Positions 8,877 through 17,087 of a stretch of 64,000 nt of DNA are shown here, in pieces. This DNA comes from UBA6522 sp963664945. Its GTDB lineage: Bacteria > Pseudomonadota > Gammaproteobacteria > Steroidobacterales > Rariloculaceae. The notes under the pieces are model-generated. The model ran no database searches, had not been told where the DNA came from, and saw only the letters and a program-made list of their open reading frames with translations. Where the stretch lies: NCBI GenBank assembly GCA_963664945.1, contig OY761822.1, positions 1,736,001 to 1,800,000 on the forward strand, given 5' to 3'. Numbering within the stretch: the stretch's first letter is position 1; each line of letters starts with the position of its first letter. A program made the translations under genes and the position numbers.

Positions 8877-9320
8877 TCACGGCATGATACGGAGGATCGC
8901 CACGGCCACGCCCACGACCGCCACGATGCCGCCGAAAAGCCGCCACAACAGCGCCTCCACGCGCCGTTCGCCTTCGGCGATGCGTTCCAGCATCTCGCTC
9001 CTGAGGTTGGCGATCGACCGTTCGTTCGCCACGACCTTGCGCTCGGTCGCCGCGTTCATTTCCACGAGCCTTTGCTCGGTCGCCGCAATGCGGTCCACCA
9101 GCTTCAGCTCGAGCGCCGCCAGCGAGGCGTCCACTTCGGCCCTGAAAATCCGGAAGGATGCGTCGAGTTCGGCGTGGGTCACCGGCGCTCCGGCGACTGC
9201 GGCGGCGTGCAGCCTTGTCGCCAGGACTTGCGCATCGCGGGGGTCCACGCCAACGGCCTCCAAGGCTTCGGCGGTGGCGCGGGCTTCAACCGTGGCAAGA
9301 TTTTCGGCGGGTTCGGCCAT
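8877..9320 (-). CDS. Coiled-coil protein with C-terminal membrane anchor
   Basis: 147 residues: an Ala/Glu-rich N-terminus, a long heptad-rich coiled coil (about residues 50-120, with LAALELKLVDRIAATEQRL), and a single C-terminal transmembrane helix (FGGIVAVVGVAVAILRI). The layout resembles DUF1640/CCDC90-like tail-anchored coiled-coil proteins, so it should project into the cytoplasm from the membrane. It is convergent with the demethylating dehydrogenase gene, ending 27 bp past that gene's stop. The opposite strand has an overlapping open frame, but its composition looks like a shadow. No function can be assigned. Confidence 0.7.
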   Translation of the reverse strand: MAEPAENLATVEARATAEALEAVGVDPRDAQVLATRLHAAAVAGAPVTHAELDASFRIFRAEVDASLAALELKLVDRIAATEQRLVEMNAATERKVVANERSIANLRSEMLERIAEGERRVEALLWRLFGGIVAVVGVAVAILRIMP

Positions 9321-9806
9321 GACGCCATCGTGGATATCCCCGGTGAGCTTGTCAACATGGTGTTTCCAGTCGATTCACGCCGATTTCAATCACCGCCCGA
9401 CCGAAATCCCCGTCGGCCGAGAGGAGACAGGCGACGACGATGATCACCTCAACACGGTCAGAGCCGCGAACGACGATCCAACGCCAATTATCGACGAGGA
9501 GGAATACCTTGACGGAGTGAGAATTCGTGAAGAATTATTGGCGGCGTCGACTCGGCGTAGCATTTCGAATGAGCTTGTGGATCATCCCGCACTTGAGACC
9601 TTACCGGCCCGAAACTCCGGGCTTGGGAACAAGTCGTTTTGCATGCTGGAATATAATTCCTGACAGGCGAATTCGGCGATTTGGGGCGGAGACGGGGTTG
9701 TGATCGATTCACCGCACCGTCGACCGCGTTCAACTACCGCCGCGCCAGGAGGGAAGGCATGCCCGCGCGGGCGGAGGAATACACTGGCCAGCGGGAGAAA
9801 GCGGCG
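9321..9806. other. 486-bp stretch without a recognised gene
   Basis: An open frame on the plus strand spans part of this stretch, but its product is compositionally irregular and matches nothing I recognise. Codon use is poorer in GC3 than the neighbours. It may be remnant DNA. The last 14 bp contain the likely Shine-Dalgarno (GGGAGAA, 9792-9798) of the Uma2 gene. Confidence 0.4.
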
Positions 9807-10436
9807 ATGAGCGATCCGAATAGACTGGCGGAGGCCCCGATGGGCAAGGCAACGGTGAAGGCGACGTACCAGGATGTTCTGGACGCGCCGCCGCACCAGA
9901 TCGCGGAGATCGTCGGCGGAAGCTTGCACACGCACCCGAGACCCTCCATGCCGCACGCGTGGGCGAGTTCGGTGATGGGCGGCGAGCTCATCAGTCCGTT
10001 TGGACGGGGCCGTGGCGGTCCCGGCGGTTGGTGGATCGTATTTGAGCCCGAACTTCACCTGAGCGACGACATTCTGGTCCCCGACCTCGCAGGGTGGCGG
10101 CGCGAGACGCTTCCCGAGTATCCCCTGGGCGCGTATTGCGCCGTGGCTCCGGACTGGGCGTGCGAAGTGCTGTCGCCCTCGACCCGGCGGCTGGATGTGA
10201 CGGGCAAGCGCGCCACTTACGCCCGCGAAGGGGTATCTCATCTGTGGTTGGTCGATCCCGACGCACGCACGCTTGAAGCCTTCGAACTCCGCGGCGGAGA
10301 ATGGGTTCTGATCGCGGCATTGAAGGACAATGACCCGGTTTCCGTGCCACCCTTCGACGCTATCAGTTTTCCGCTCGGTGCGCTCTGGCCGGACACACCC
10401 GGCCCAACGGCATCCGGCATCGCGGACGGCGGTTAA
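9807..10436 (+). CDS. Uma2-family (DUF820) putative endonuclease
   Basis: 209 residues with the Uma2 PD-(D/E)XK fold: early IAEIVGGSLHTHPRPSMPHA, then ILVPDLAGWR carrying the catalytic Asp, WACEVLSPSTRR carrying the catalytic Glu, and GKRATYAREGVSHLWLVDP. The family is restriction-endonuclease-like and is common as scattered, often multicopy genes in accessory DNA; its biological role is unsettled. ATG 9807 is preceded by GGGAGAA; ATG 9840 is a possible internal start. It stands alone between the corrinoid operon and soxB, in the same direction. Confidence 0.87.
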   Translation: MSDPNRLAEAPMGKATVKATYQDVLDAPPHQIAEIVGGSLHTHPRPSMPHAWASSVMGGELISPFGRGRGGPGGWWIVFEPELHLSDDILVPDLAGWRRETLPEYPLGAYCAVAPDWACEVLSPSTRRLDVTGKRATYAREGVSHLWLVDPDARTLEAFELRGGEWVLIAALKDNDPVSVPPFDAISFPLGALWPDTPGPTASGIADGG

Positions 10437-10668
10437 CGTGCGGATCGTGCCGCACTGACATTGCCGTCCGGCGCCCTGCTGTCACAAAGCGACAGGCGCC
10501 CATGGGCGCGGAGCTTGCCCTCCGCACGTCGCCGTGAAGAGCCCATGTCCGAATCACTGCCATTGATGTCGCATCCTGACCGCGCCGAATTCGAATCGGC
10601 CGGCCGGATTCTGTAACGTTGCCGACTCGAAACTTGTGCGATTGTCGGGACCATGGGGCAGTGACGTC

Positions 10669-11919
10669 ATGAATCGGTACTCGGCACTCGGTCTGCTGCG
10701 CAACGCGCTCACCCATAACAGGAACTGGCGCGCGGCCTGGCGCAGTCCGGCGCCGAAGAAAAGTTACGACGCGATCATCGTCGGCGGTGGCGGTCACGGG
10801 CTGGCGACCGCCTGGTACCTGGCCAGGGACCACGGCATCAGGAACGTCGCCGTGCTCGAAAAGGGCTGGATCGGCGGGGGCAACACCGGGCGCAATACGA
10901 CCATCGTGCGCTCCAACTACCTGTGGACCGAATCATCGCTGCTGTACGAGAAGTCGATGCGGCTCTGGGAGGGGCTGAGCCAGGACCTGAACTACAACGT
11001 CATGTTCAGCCAGCGCGGCGTCTACAATCTCGGCCACTCGCTGCAGGACATGCGCGATATCGAGCGTCGCGTCAATGCGAATCGGCTCAATGGGATCGAC
11101 GCCGAGGTCGTCGGCGCCGCCGAGCTGGCAAAGGCGATTCCATATCTCAACACCTCGCCCGGCGCGCGTTATCCCATCCTCGGCGCGTCGCTGCAGCGCC
11201 GCGCGGGCGTGGCGCGCCACGACGCCGTCGCGTGGGGCTTCGCGCGGGCGGCGGACGCGCTGGGCGTGGACATCATCGAACAGTGCGAGGTCACCGGTAT
11301 CGATGTGCGCGGAGGCAGGGCCGTGGGCGTGCAGACCACGCGCGGCCCCATCGGATCGGATCGCATCGGTGTCGTGGTGGCCGGCCACGCGAGCGTGCTG
11401 GCGAAAATGGCGGACCTGCGCCTGCCCATCGAAAGCCATCCCCTGCAGGCGTTCGTCTCCGAGCCCATCAAGCCCGTGCTGCACACGGTGGTCATGTCCG
11501 GCGCGGTGCACGGCTACATCAGCCAGTCCGACAAGGGCGAACTGGTGATCGGCGCCGGCATCGACGCCTACAACGGCTACGGCAACCGGGGCAGCTTCCA
11601 GGTCATCGAGCACACGATGCAGGCGATCGTCGAGCTGTTCCCGGCGTTCAGCCGCGTGCGCATGCTCAGGCTGTGGGGCGGCATCGTCGATGTCTGCCCG
11701 GATGCGTGTCCGATCGTGGGGAAGACGCCGGTGAAGGGCCTGTACTTCAACTGCGGCTGGGGCACCGGCGGCTTCAAGTCGACGCCGGGCTCCGGATGGG
11801 TGTTCGCGCACACGATGGCCCACGACGAGCCCCACGAAATCAACGCGCCGTTCAGCCTGGAGCGGTTCACTTCCGGCGCGCTGATCGACGAGCACGGCGC
11901 CGCGGCGGTGGCGCACTAG
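10669..11919 (+). CDS. soxB: Sarcosine oxidase subunit beta
   Basis: 416-residue FAD/FMN-binding catalytic subunit of heterotetrameric sarcosine oxidase. The N-terminus MNRYSALGLLRNAL matches the family start, so ATG 10669 is preferred over the earlier in-frame codon. The FAD motif IIVGGGGHGLATAWYLA lies at about residues 36-52. RNTTIVRSNY contains the segment around the covalent-FMN His/Arg region, and the C-terminus has the GGIVDVCPDACPIVGKTP signature. The reaction is sarcosine to glycine plus a one-carbon unit on THF. First gene of soxBDAG; soxD follows after 89 bp. Confidence 0.95.
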   Translation: MNRYSALGLLRNALTHNRNWRAAWRSPAPKKSYDAIIVGGGGHGLATAWYLARDHGIRNVAVLEKGWIGGGNTGRNTTIVRSNYLWTESSLLYEKSMRLWEGLSQDLNYNVMFSQRGVYNLGHSLQDMRDIERRVNANRLNGIDAEVVGAAELAKAIPYLNTSPGARYPILGASLQRRAGVARHDAVAWGFARAADALGVDIIEQCEVTGIDVRGGRAVGVQTTRGPIGSDRIGVVVAGHASVLAKMADLRLPIESHPLQAFVSEPIKPVLHTVVMSGAVHGYISQSDKGELVIGAGIDAYNGYGNRGSFQVIEHTMQAIVELFPAFSRVRMLRLWGGIVDVCPDACPIVGKTPVKGLYFNCGWGTGGFKSTPGSGWVFAHTMAHDEPHEINAPFSLERFTSGALIDEHGAAAVAH

Positions 11920-12008
11920 ACGCCGCTTCCGGGTGGACGGCAGAAGCAGGCGGGCATGACGCTGAACTCGGCAGATTTGGCCCGCATCGCGCTCACGTGG
12001 CCTGAACC

Positions 12009-12428
12009 ATGCTGCTGATCGAATGTCCATGGTGCGGCCCCCGGGCCGAGACCGAGTTCAGCTACGGCGGCGAAGCCGGCATCGTGCGGCCGCTCGACCC
12101 GGATGCGCTGAGCGACGCGGAATGGGCCGACTACCTGTTCCACCGCAGCAACCCGCGCGGCGCGCACCGGGAGTTGTGGAATCACGCCCACGGCTGCCGG
12201 GGGTGGTTCGGCGTCGTGCGCGACACGGTCACTTACCGCATCGAACGCAGCTATACGTTAAGCCGGACCGAAACCCGCCTGGCGACCGGCCCCGACGCCA
12301 TGCCCGACGCCGATGCAAGTTCGGCTACCGGAACCGGTGCAGGGGCGGCTACCGGAACCGAAACCTGGACCGGGACGGCCACCGGAGCCGAGACCGGAAC
12401 CGAGTTCACCACCGAAAAGGGTGACTGA
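12009..12428 (+). CDS. soxD: Sarcosine oxidase subunit delta, with repeat tail
   Basis: 139 residues; family members are usually about 90-110. The N-terminal CPWCGPRAETEF gives two of the zinc ligands, and HAHGCRGWFGVVRDT supplies His/Cys and the conserved tail contact. The body ends near residue 96. The remainder is a Thr/Gly-rich tail built of TGTE-like units that has no counterpart in typical SoxD. The next gene starts 2 bp after its stop. SoxD is a small zinc-binding structural subunit of the oxidase. Confidence 0.92.
   Translation: MLLIECPWCGPRAETEFSYGGEAGIVRPLDPDALSDAEWADYLFHRSNPRGAHRELWNHAHGCRGWFGVVRDTVTYRIERSYTLSRTETRLATGPDAMPDADASSATGTGAGAATGTETWTGTATGAETGTEFTTEKGD
12327..12404 (+). 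repeat. 12-bp accggaaccgag-type repeats in soxD tail
   Basis: Degenerate units around accggaaccgag, of 12 bp or multiples, encode repeated TGTE/TGAE tetrapeptides at the C-terminus of SoxD. Frame is kept throughout. Confidence 0.85.
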
Positions 12429-12430
12429 CG

Positions 12431-15400
12431 ATGGCAATTCCCCAGCCGAATCGGTTGCAACGGGGTGGGCGGATAGACCGGTCCCGGCCGTTGGCCTTTT
12501 CTCTGGACGGCAAGCCTTGCGGGGGCTTTGCCGGCGACACGCTCGCCTCCGCGCTGATCGCCAACGGCGTCTCCCTGGTGGGACGCAGCTTCAAGTTGCG
12601 CCGCCCGCGCGGGATCGTCGGCAGCGGCGCCGACGAACCGAACGCGATCATGCAGATCGGCGAGGGAAGCACCGCGCAGCCGAACCTCCAGGCGACGCAG
12701 GTCGAGCTCCACGACGGACTGGTGGCGCGCACCACCAAGGGCTGGCCCAGTGTCCGGTTCGATTTCGGCGGGATCAACGATGTCTTCGGGCGAATGCTGG
12801 GCGCGGGCTTCTACTACAAGACGTTCATGTACCCGCGCTCGTGGTGGAAGTACTACGAGCGCGCGATCCGCCTGTCGGCCGGCTTCGGCCGCGCGCCGGC
12901 GGCGCCCGATCCCGACACCTACGAGCACATGAACTCGCACTGCGACGTGCTGGTGGCCGGCGCCGGACCGGCCGGCCTCATGGCGGCGCTGGCAGCGGCG
13001 AGGTCCGGCGCCCGGGTGATTCTCGCCGACGAGCAGAACGAATTCGGCGGCAGCCTGCTGGCATGCAACGCGAGCATCGACGGCGCGCCGGCCGCGGAGT
13101 GGGCCGCGGGCATCGTGGCCGAACTGCGCGAGCGCCCGGACTGCACGCTGTTGCCCCGCAGCACCGTGTTCGGCTACCACGACCACAATTTCCTGACGAT
13201 TGCGGAGCGGTGTGCCGACCACGTGGGCGTCTCGGGCGGTGGCCGCGCGGAACCGCGCCACGGCAGCGGTGGCGAGGGCGGCGGTGACGGTGCCGCGGCA
13301 AGCCGCCAGGGCCAGGGCGCCAAGGGCGTTCGGGAGCGGCTATGGCGCGTCCGGGCCAGGCAGGTGGTGCTGGCGCAGGGCAGCTTCGAACGGCCCCTGG
13401 TATTCTGCAACAACGACCGGCCGGGCGTCATGCTGGCCTCGGCCGCCTCCACCTACATCAACCGGTACGCCGTACTGCCCGGCCGCCGCGCGGTGGTTTT
13501 CACGAACAACGATTCCGCCTATCGGGCGGCGATCGACCTGGCCAATGCCGGCGCCGAGGTGGCCGCCATCGTCGACAGCCGCCCCGGCGGCGGCGGGCAA
13601 CTGGGCGCGCGGGCGCAAGACTCGGGGATCCCGGTGCTGACGGGACACGTCGTGAGCGATGTAGCCGGCCGGCATCGTGTAAGGGGCGCCCGCATCGCCA
13701 GGTGGAACGGCGACAGTTGGGAAAACGTCAGGCATACGATCCGTATCGACTGCGATCTCGTGGTCGTGTCGGGCGGCTGGAGTCCCGCGGTTCATCTGCA
13801 TTCCCAGGCGGGCGGCCGACTCGCCTGGGACGATGCGAGTCTCTGCTTCTCGCCATCGCAAGCGCGCCAAGCCCACGTTTCGGCCGGCTCGGGCAACGGC
13901 AAGTGGTCCCTCGGCGAATGCCTGAACGACGGGCTGCGCGCCGGCACGCAAGTCCTGTCGCGGCTCGGGCTTGTATCTGCGCCCGTCAAGGCGCCGTCCG
14001 TCAGCGGCATCGAGGAAAACCCGATCGAGGCACTGTGGCGCGTGCCGGCCGCAAAGGACGCCGATCGCTGCCCGAAGCAGTTCATCGATTTGCAAAACGA
14101 CACGAGCGTCGCCGACATCCGCCTCGCGGTGCGGGAAGGCTATCGCAACGTCGAACACGTCAAGCGGTACACCGCGCTCGGCTTCGGCACCGACCAAGGC
14201 AAACTCGGCAACATCAACGGCATGGCGGTGCTGGCGGACATACTGGGCAAGACGATTCCCGAGGTGGGCACGACCACGTTCCGGCCGGCCTATACGCCGG
14301 TGAGTTTCGGCGTCGGCGCCGGCGAAAGCGTCGGTGAGCTCTACGATCCGGTGCGCAAGACGGCAATCCACGAATGGCACGAGGCCGAGGGTGCGCCCAT
14401 GGAGGTCGTCGGCCAGTGGCGCCGGCCCTGGTACTTTCCACGAGACGGCGAAGACCTGCACGCGGCGGTGGCGCGGGAATGCCTGGCGGTGCGCAACTCC
14501 GTCGGCGTAATGGACGCCTCCACCCTGGGCAAGATCGACGCCCGCGGCCCCGATGCCGTGGAATTCCTGGAGCGCGTCTACACGCACAACGTCGGCCGGA
14601 TGAAGGTCGGGCGCTGCGCCTACGGCATCATGCTCGGCGAGGACGGCATGCTCATGGACGACGGCGTGATGGCGCGCCTCGGCGAGCATCGCTTCTACCT
14701 CACCACGACCACCGGCGGCGCCGCGCACGTGTTGAGCTGGATGGAGAGTTGGCGGCAGACCGAGTGGCCGGAACTCGAGGTGTACCTGACGTCGCTTACC
14801 GAGCACTACTCGACCATCGCGGTGGCCGGACCCGACAGCCGCGGATTGCTGGAGACGCTCGGCTGCGATATCCCGCTCGACAAGGAGAGTTTTCCCTTCA
14901 TGGCCGTCAGGCCGACCGTTCTGGCGGGCATGCGCGTGATGCTTTTCCGGGTGAGCTTTTCCGGTGAGCTGGCGTTCGAGGTCAACATCGACAGCGGCCA
15001 CGCGCTGGCCATGTGGCAAAGGGTCATGGAGGCCGGCCAGGCATTCGATATCGCACCCTACGGAACCGAAACGATGCACGTTCTGCGCGCCGAGAAGGGT
15101 TTCATCATCGTCGGCCAGGACACGGACGGCTCCGTGACGCCCGTTGACCTGGGCATGAACTGGCTGCTATCGAAGGAAAAGGATTTTCTCGGCAAGCGTT
15201 CCCTTCGGCGCCCGGATTGCGTGCGGGGCGACCGCAAGCAACTGGTTGGACTGTTGTCGTGCGACAATCGCACCGTGCTCCCGGAGGGGACGCAGCTCGT
15301 CGACGAGCCCCGGAAACCCGGGAAGACCGGCCGGCTCGGGGGAGCCGCCACGCTCGGGGGGAACGGCAAGCTCGGGGGAACCGGCGGGCTCGGGGGGAGC

Positions 15401-15649
15401 GGCCGGCTTGGAGGAACCGGCATGCTCGGAGAAACCGGCATGCGCTGGCCCATTCCCATGTGCGGCCATGTCACCTCCAGTTACCTCAGCGCGTGCCTCG
15501 GCCACCCGATCGCGCTGGCCCTGGTGGCCGGCGGGCGGCGGCGCAAGGGAGAGACCATCCACGCGGCGTTGCCGGGGCGAGACCCGCTGCCGGTGCGGAT
15601 CGTTCCGCCGGTCTTCTACGATCCCAAAGGACAGCGCCAACATGTCTGA
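12431..15649 (+). CDS. soxA: Sarcosine oxidase subunit alpha, with two low-complexity insertions
   Basis: 1072 residues against a usual length near 965-1005. Domains: an N-terminal 2Fe-2S-like Fer2_4 region (CGGFAGDTLASALIANG, about residues 30-50), an NAD/FAD-type Rossmann module (DVLVAGAGPAGLMAALAA, about residue 172) and a C-terminal GcvT THF-binding domain from about residue 640. Two insertions explain the excess length: a Gly-rich stretch at about residues 267-300 and six GxLGGx hexapeptides at about residues 967-1002. Both keep frame and lie where homologues have short loops. Its stop overlaps soxG by 8 bp. Confidence 0.95.
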   Translation: MAIPQPNRLQRGGRIDRSRPLAFSLDGKPCGGFAGDTLASALIANGVSLVGRSFKLRRPRGIVGSGADEPNAIMQIGEGSTAQPNLQATQVELHDGLVARTTKGWPSVRFDFGGINDVFGRMLGAGFYYKTFMYPRSWWKYYERAIRLSAGFGRAPAAPDPDTYEHMNSHCDVLVAGAGPAGLMAALAAARSGARVILADEQNEFGGSLLACNASIDGAPAAEWAAGIVAELRERPDCTLLPRSTVFGYHDHNFLTIAERCADHVGVSGGGRAEPRHGSGGEGGGDGAAASRQGQGAKGVRERLWRVRARQVVLAQGSFERPLVFCNNDRPGVMLASAASTYINRYAVLPGRRAVVFTNNDSAYRAAIDLANAGAEVAAIVDSRPGGGGQLGARAQDSGIPVLTGHVVSDVAGRHRVRGARIARWNGDSWENVRHTIRIDCDLVVVSGGWSPAVHLHSQAGGRLAWDDASLCFSPSQARQAHVSAGSGNGKWSLGECLNDGLRAGTQVLSRLGLVSAPVKAPSVSGIEENPIEALWRVPAAKDADRCPKQFIDLQNDTSVADIRLAVREGYRNVEHVKRYTALGFGTDQGKLGNINGMAVLADILGKTIPEVGTTTFRPAYTPVSFGVGAGESVGELYDPVRKTAIHEWHEAEGAPMEVVGQWRRPWYFPRDGEDLHAAVARECLAVRNSVGVMDASTLGKIDARGPDAVEFLERVYTHNVGRMKVGRCAYGIMLGEDGMLMDDGVMARLGEHRFYLTTTTGGAAHVLSWMESWRQTEWPELEVYLTSLTEHYSTIAVAGPDSRGLLETLGCDIPLDKESFPFMAVRPTVLAGMRVMLFRVSFSGELAFEVNIDSGHALAMWQRVMEAGQAFDIAPYGTETMHVLRAEKGFIIVGQDTDGSVTPVDLGMNWLLSKEKDFLGKRSLRRPDCVRGDRKQLVGLLSCDNRTVLPEGTQLVDEPRKPGKTGRLGGAATLGGNGKLGGTGGLGGSGRLGGTGMLGETGMRWPIPMCGHVTSSYLSACLGHPIALALVAGGRRRKGETIHAALPGRDPLPVRIVPPVFYDPKGQRQHV
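13229..13329 (+). repeat. Gly/Ala-rich in-frame insertion in soxA
   Basis: GC-rich low-complexity stretch encoding alternating Gly, Ser, Glu and Ala (for example GGEGGGDGAAA). It lies between the Rossmann domain strand around FGYHDHNFLTI and the conserved LWRVRARQVVLAQG strand. It is less regular than the 18-bp array further down the gene. Confidence 0.65.
15329..15436 (+). repeat. Six 18-bp tandem repeats in soxA
   Basis: Six consecutive 18-bp units (type ggcnngctcgggggaacc) encode GRLGGA, ATLGGN, GKLGGT, GGLGGS, GRLGGT and GMLGET. They sit in the GcvT domain just before the conserved CGHVTSSYLS segment, in a surface-loop position. Confidence 0.95.
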
Positions 15650-16256
15650 AGCGACCGCGCGCCGCCACGGCCTGGAACCCTTTTTCGCCGCGGCGAAATC
15701 CGTGGCGGCGGCGCGTGTCGACATCGGGGTGCTTTCCGACCGGGGGTTCCTCAACGTCCGGCTCGACCCACGCAACGAGCAAGCCGTCGAGGCCGCCGCG
15801 CGGGTCCTGGGCCAACCCGTGCCGCTCGCTTCCAATACGTTCACCTGCGGCGAGCACCGTGTCTGGTGGCTCGGCCCGGACGAGTGGCTGATCGAGACGG
15901 GCGCGCAACGCGCCGCACGCCTCGGCAGCGAACTCGCCGGAGCGCTGGCCGGGTTCCACGCCGCGGCCAACGACGTCAGCGGCGGACATGTGGCGCTGCG
16001 CATCGGTGGCGCCGACGCGCGCACGGTGCTGGCGAAGGGTTGCACCCTGGACCTGCACCCGCGCGAGTTCGGCCCGGGGCAATGCGCACGCACCGGCCTG
16101 GCCAAGGCAGTCGTGTTGCTGGGGGCCGTGGACGACGCGCCGGCCTACGCAGTCATCGTCGCCAGGAGCTTCTCCGACTACCTGTGCCGCTGGCTCGCGC
16201 ATGCCGCGCGGCCCCATGGCGTACGTTTCTCGATGCCTTGTATGGAACATACGTAA
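15642..16256 (+). CDS. soxG: Sarcosine oxidase subunit gamma
   Basis: 204-residue SoxG/GcvT-related subunit: NTFTCGEHRVWWLGPDEWLIET is the typical GcvT-like strand pair, and DVSGGHVALRIGGADARTVLAKGCTLDL follows the family pattern. ATG 15642 overlaps the soxA stop (ATGTCTGA). The longer open frame upstream is a soxA shadow. It completes the four-subunit oxidase, and nothing suggests the operon continues beyond it. Confidence 0.93.
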   Translation: MSEATARRHGLEPFFAAAKSVAAARVDIGVLSDRGFLNVRLDPRNEQAVEAAARVLGQPVPLASNTFTCGEHRVWWLGPDEWLIETGAQRAARLGSELAGALAGFHAAANDVSGGHVALRIGGADARTVLAKGCTLDLHPREFGPGQCARTGLAKAVVLLGAVDDAPAYAVIVARSFSDYLCRWLAHAARPHGVRFSMPCMEHT

Positions 16257-16300
16257 CTCATTGATTGTACATCCGCGCAATGTTCCTTCCGCGACAGCGG

Positions 16301-16319
16301 GGCGGCGCACCGCGCCGCC
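16301..16319 (+). terminator. GC-rich hairpin downstream of soxG
   Basis: A perfect 8-bp stem GGCGGCGC / GCGCCGCC with a 3-nt loop lies 44 bp after the soxG stop. No T-tract follows, so its terminating strength is doubtful, but it is the obvious structure ending the sox transcript. Confidence 0.4.
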
Positions 16320-16461
16320 GTGGCATGCTTAGCCGGAACTTCGGGTTTCGCGCCCGCTGTTCGTATCCTGGTGCGCCTTCCAACCGATAGGTGCGCATGA
16401 GCGCTTCCACCAGCGTTGCAGATAACGTTCACCGGATTGATTCTCAAACCGGAAAAAACAG

Positions 16462-16477
16462 ATAATAGTTGTATTAT
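16462..16477 (+). promoter_or_regulatory. Candidate operator of the Phd/RelE pair
   Basis: The inverted repeat ATAATA-GTTG-TATTAT lies 25 bp upstream of the antitoxin start in an AT-rich patch that contrasts with the GC-rich surroundings. Position and symmetry suit autoregulation by the antitoxin; the TATTAT arm could also act as a -10 box. Confidence 0.5.
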
Positions 16478-16501
16478 TCTCTGCTCAAGAGGGATGCGAA
16501 G

Positions 16502-16777
16502 ATGTTTCACAGTTCATCCATCCATACAGTGACCGAATTCAGCCGCAAGCCGGCGGAGCACATCAAACGGCTCAATGAACACAAGCTTCCGGAGCTCCTG
16601 ACGGTCAACGGCAAGGCCGCCGTGGTTGTGCAAGATGCCGAAACCTACGAAAAAATGGCGGAACTGGCGCAATACGCGGAGAGTCTGCAAAGCATAAGGC
16701 AAGCCCTGTCGGAACAGGGGCGGGCACTGGATGAATTCACCGCCGAGTTCGAGACCAGGCATGGTATTCGCCGTTGA
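16502..16777 (+). CDS. Phd/YefM-type antitoxin
   Basis: 91 residues. The N-terminal Phd/YefM DNA-binding fold (HTVTEFSRKPAEHIKRLNEH, then LLTVNGKAAVVVQDAETYEK) is followed by a helical, charged toxin-binding tail. It should neutralise the toxin encoded directly downstream and repress the pair through the inverted repeat at 16462. The stop overlaps the toxin start (TTGA). ATG 16502 fits the family start. Confidence 0.88.
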   Translation: MFHSSSIHTVTEFSRKPAEHIKRLNEHKLPELLTVNGKAAVVVQDAETYEKMAELAQYAESLQSIRQALSEQGRALDEFTAEFETRHGIRR

Positions 16778-17070
16778 AACAATACCGGGTCGAAATCAAG
16801 CCAACTGCGGAAAACGACCTCGCGCGCCGATATCGGCAAATCGCCGAAGAGTCGCCGCAAAATGCGGTAAATTGGTACCTTGGGACGATTGAAGCAATCG
16901 AGAAACTGGATATCCTGGCCGAGCGATGCCCTCCTGCGCCGGAAGATGCGGACATTCAAATGGGAATCCGCCATTTGATCGTCGGTGACTACCGCGTGCT
17001 GTATGCGATTCGAGGCGATGCGGTCGAAGTGCTCCATGTGCGCCATGGCCGCATGGACAGGCGGCCTTGA
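16774..17070 (+). CDS. RelE/ParE-family toxin
   Basis: 98 residues with RelE/ParE architecture: YRVEIKPTAENDLARRYRQIAEESPQ at the N-terminus, RCPPAPED in the middle, and the closing strands IRHLIVGDYRVLYAIRG and VEVLHVRHGRMDRRP. The Arg and His near the end fit the catalytic region of RNase-type members. The start is TTG 16774, overlapping the antitoxin stop. The target (ribosome-bound mRNA or gyrase) cannot be told from sequence alone. Confidence 0.88.
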   Translation: MKQYRVEIKPTAENDLARRYRQIAEESPQNAVNWYLGTIEAIEKLDILAERCPPAPEDADIQMGIRHLIVGDYRVLYAIRGDAVEVLHVRHGRMDRRP

Positions 17071-17087
17071 CGAACACGGTTCGCGCG

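Noticed and set aside
8827..9663. 278-residue plus-strand frame opposite the coiled-coil gene
   Set aside because: Ser/Ala-rich without recognisable fold; the minus-strand product has a clean coiled coil and membrane anchor.
10596..10620. GC palindrome-like stretch upstream of soxB as a regulator site
   Set aside because: The symmetry (gaatcggccggccggattc) is imperfect and such GGCC runs are common at this GC content.
15329..15436. Tandem array considered as a CRISPR
   Set aside because: Units are contiguous without unique spacers, are in frame and coding, and no cas gene is in the window. The same holds for the other arrays.
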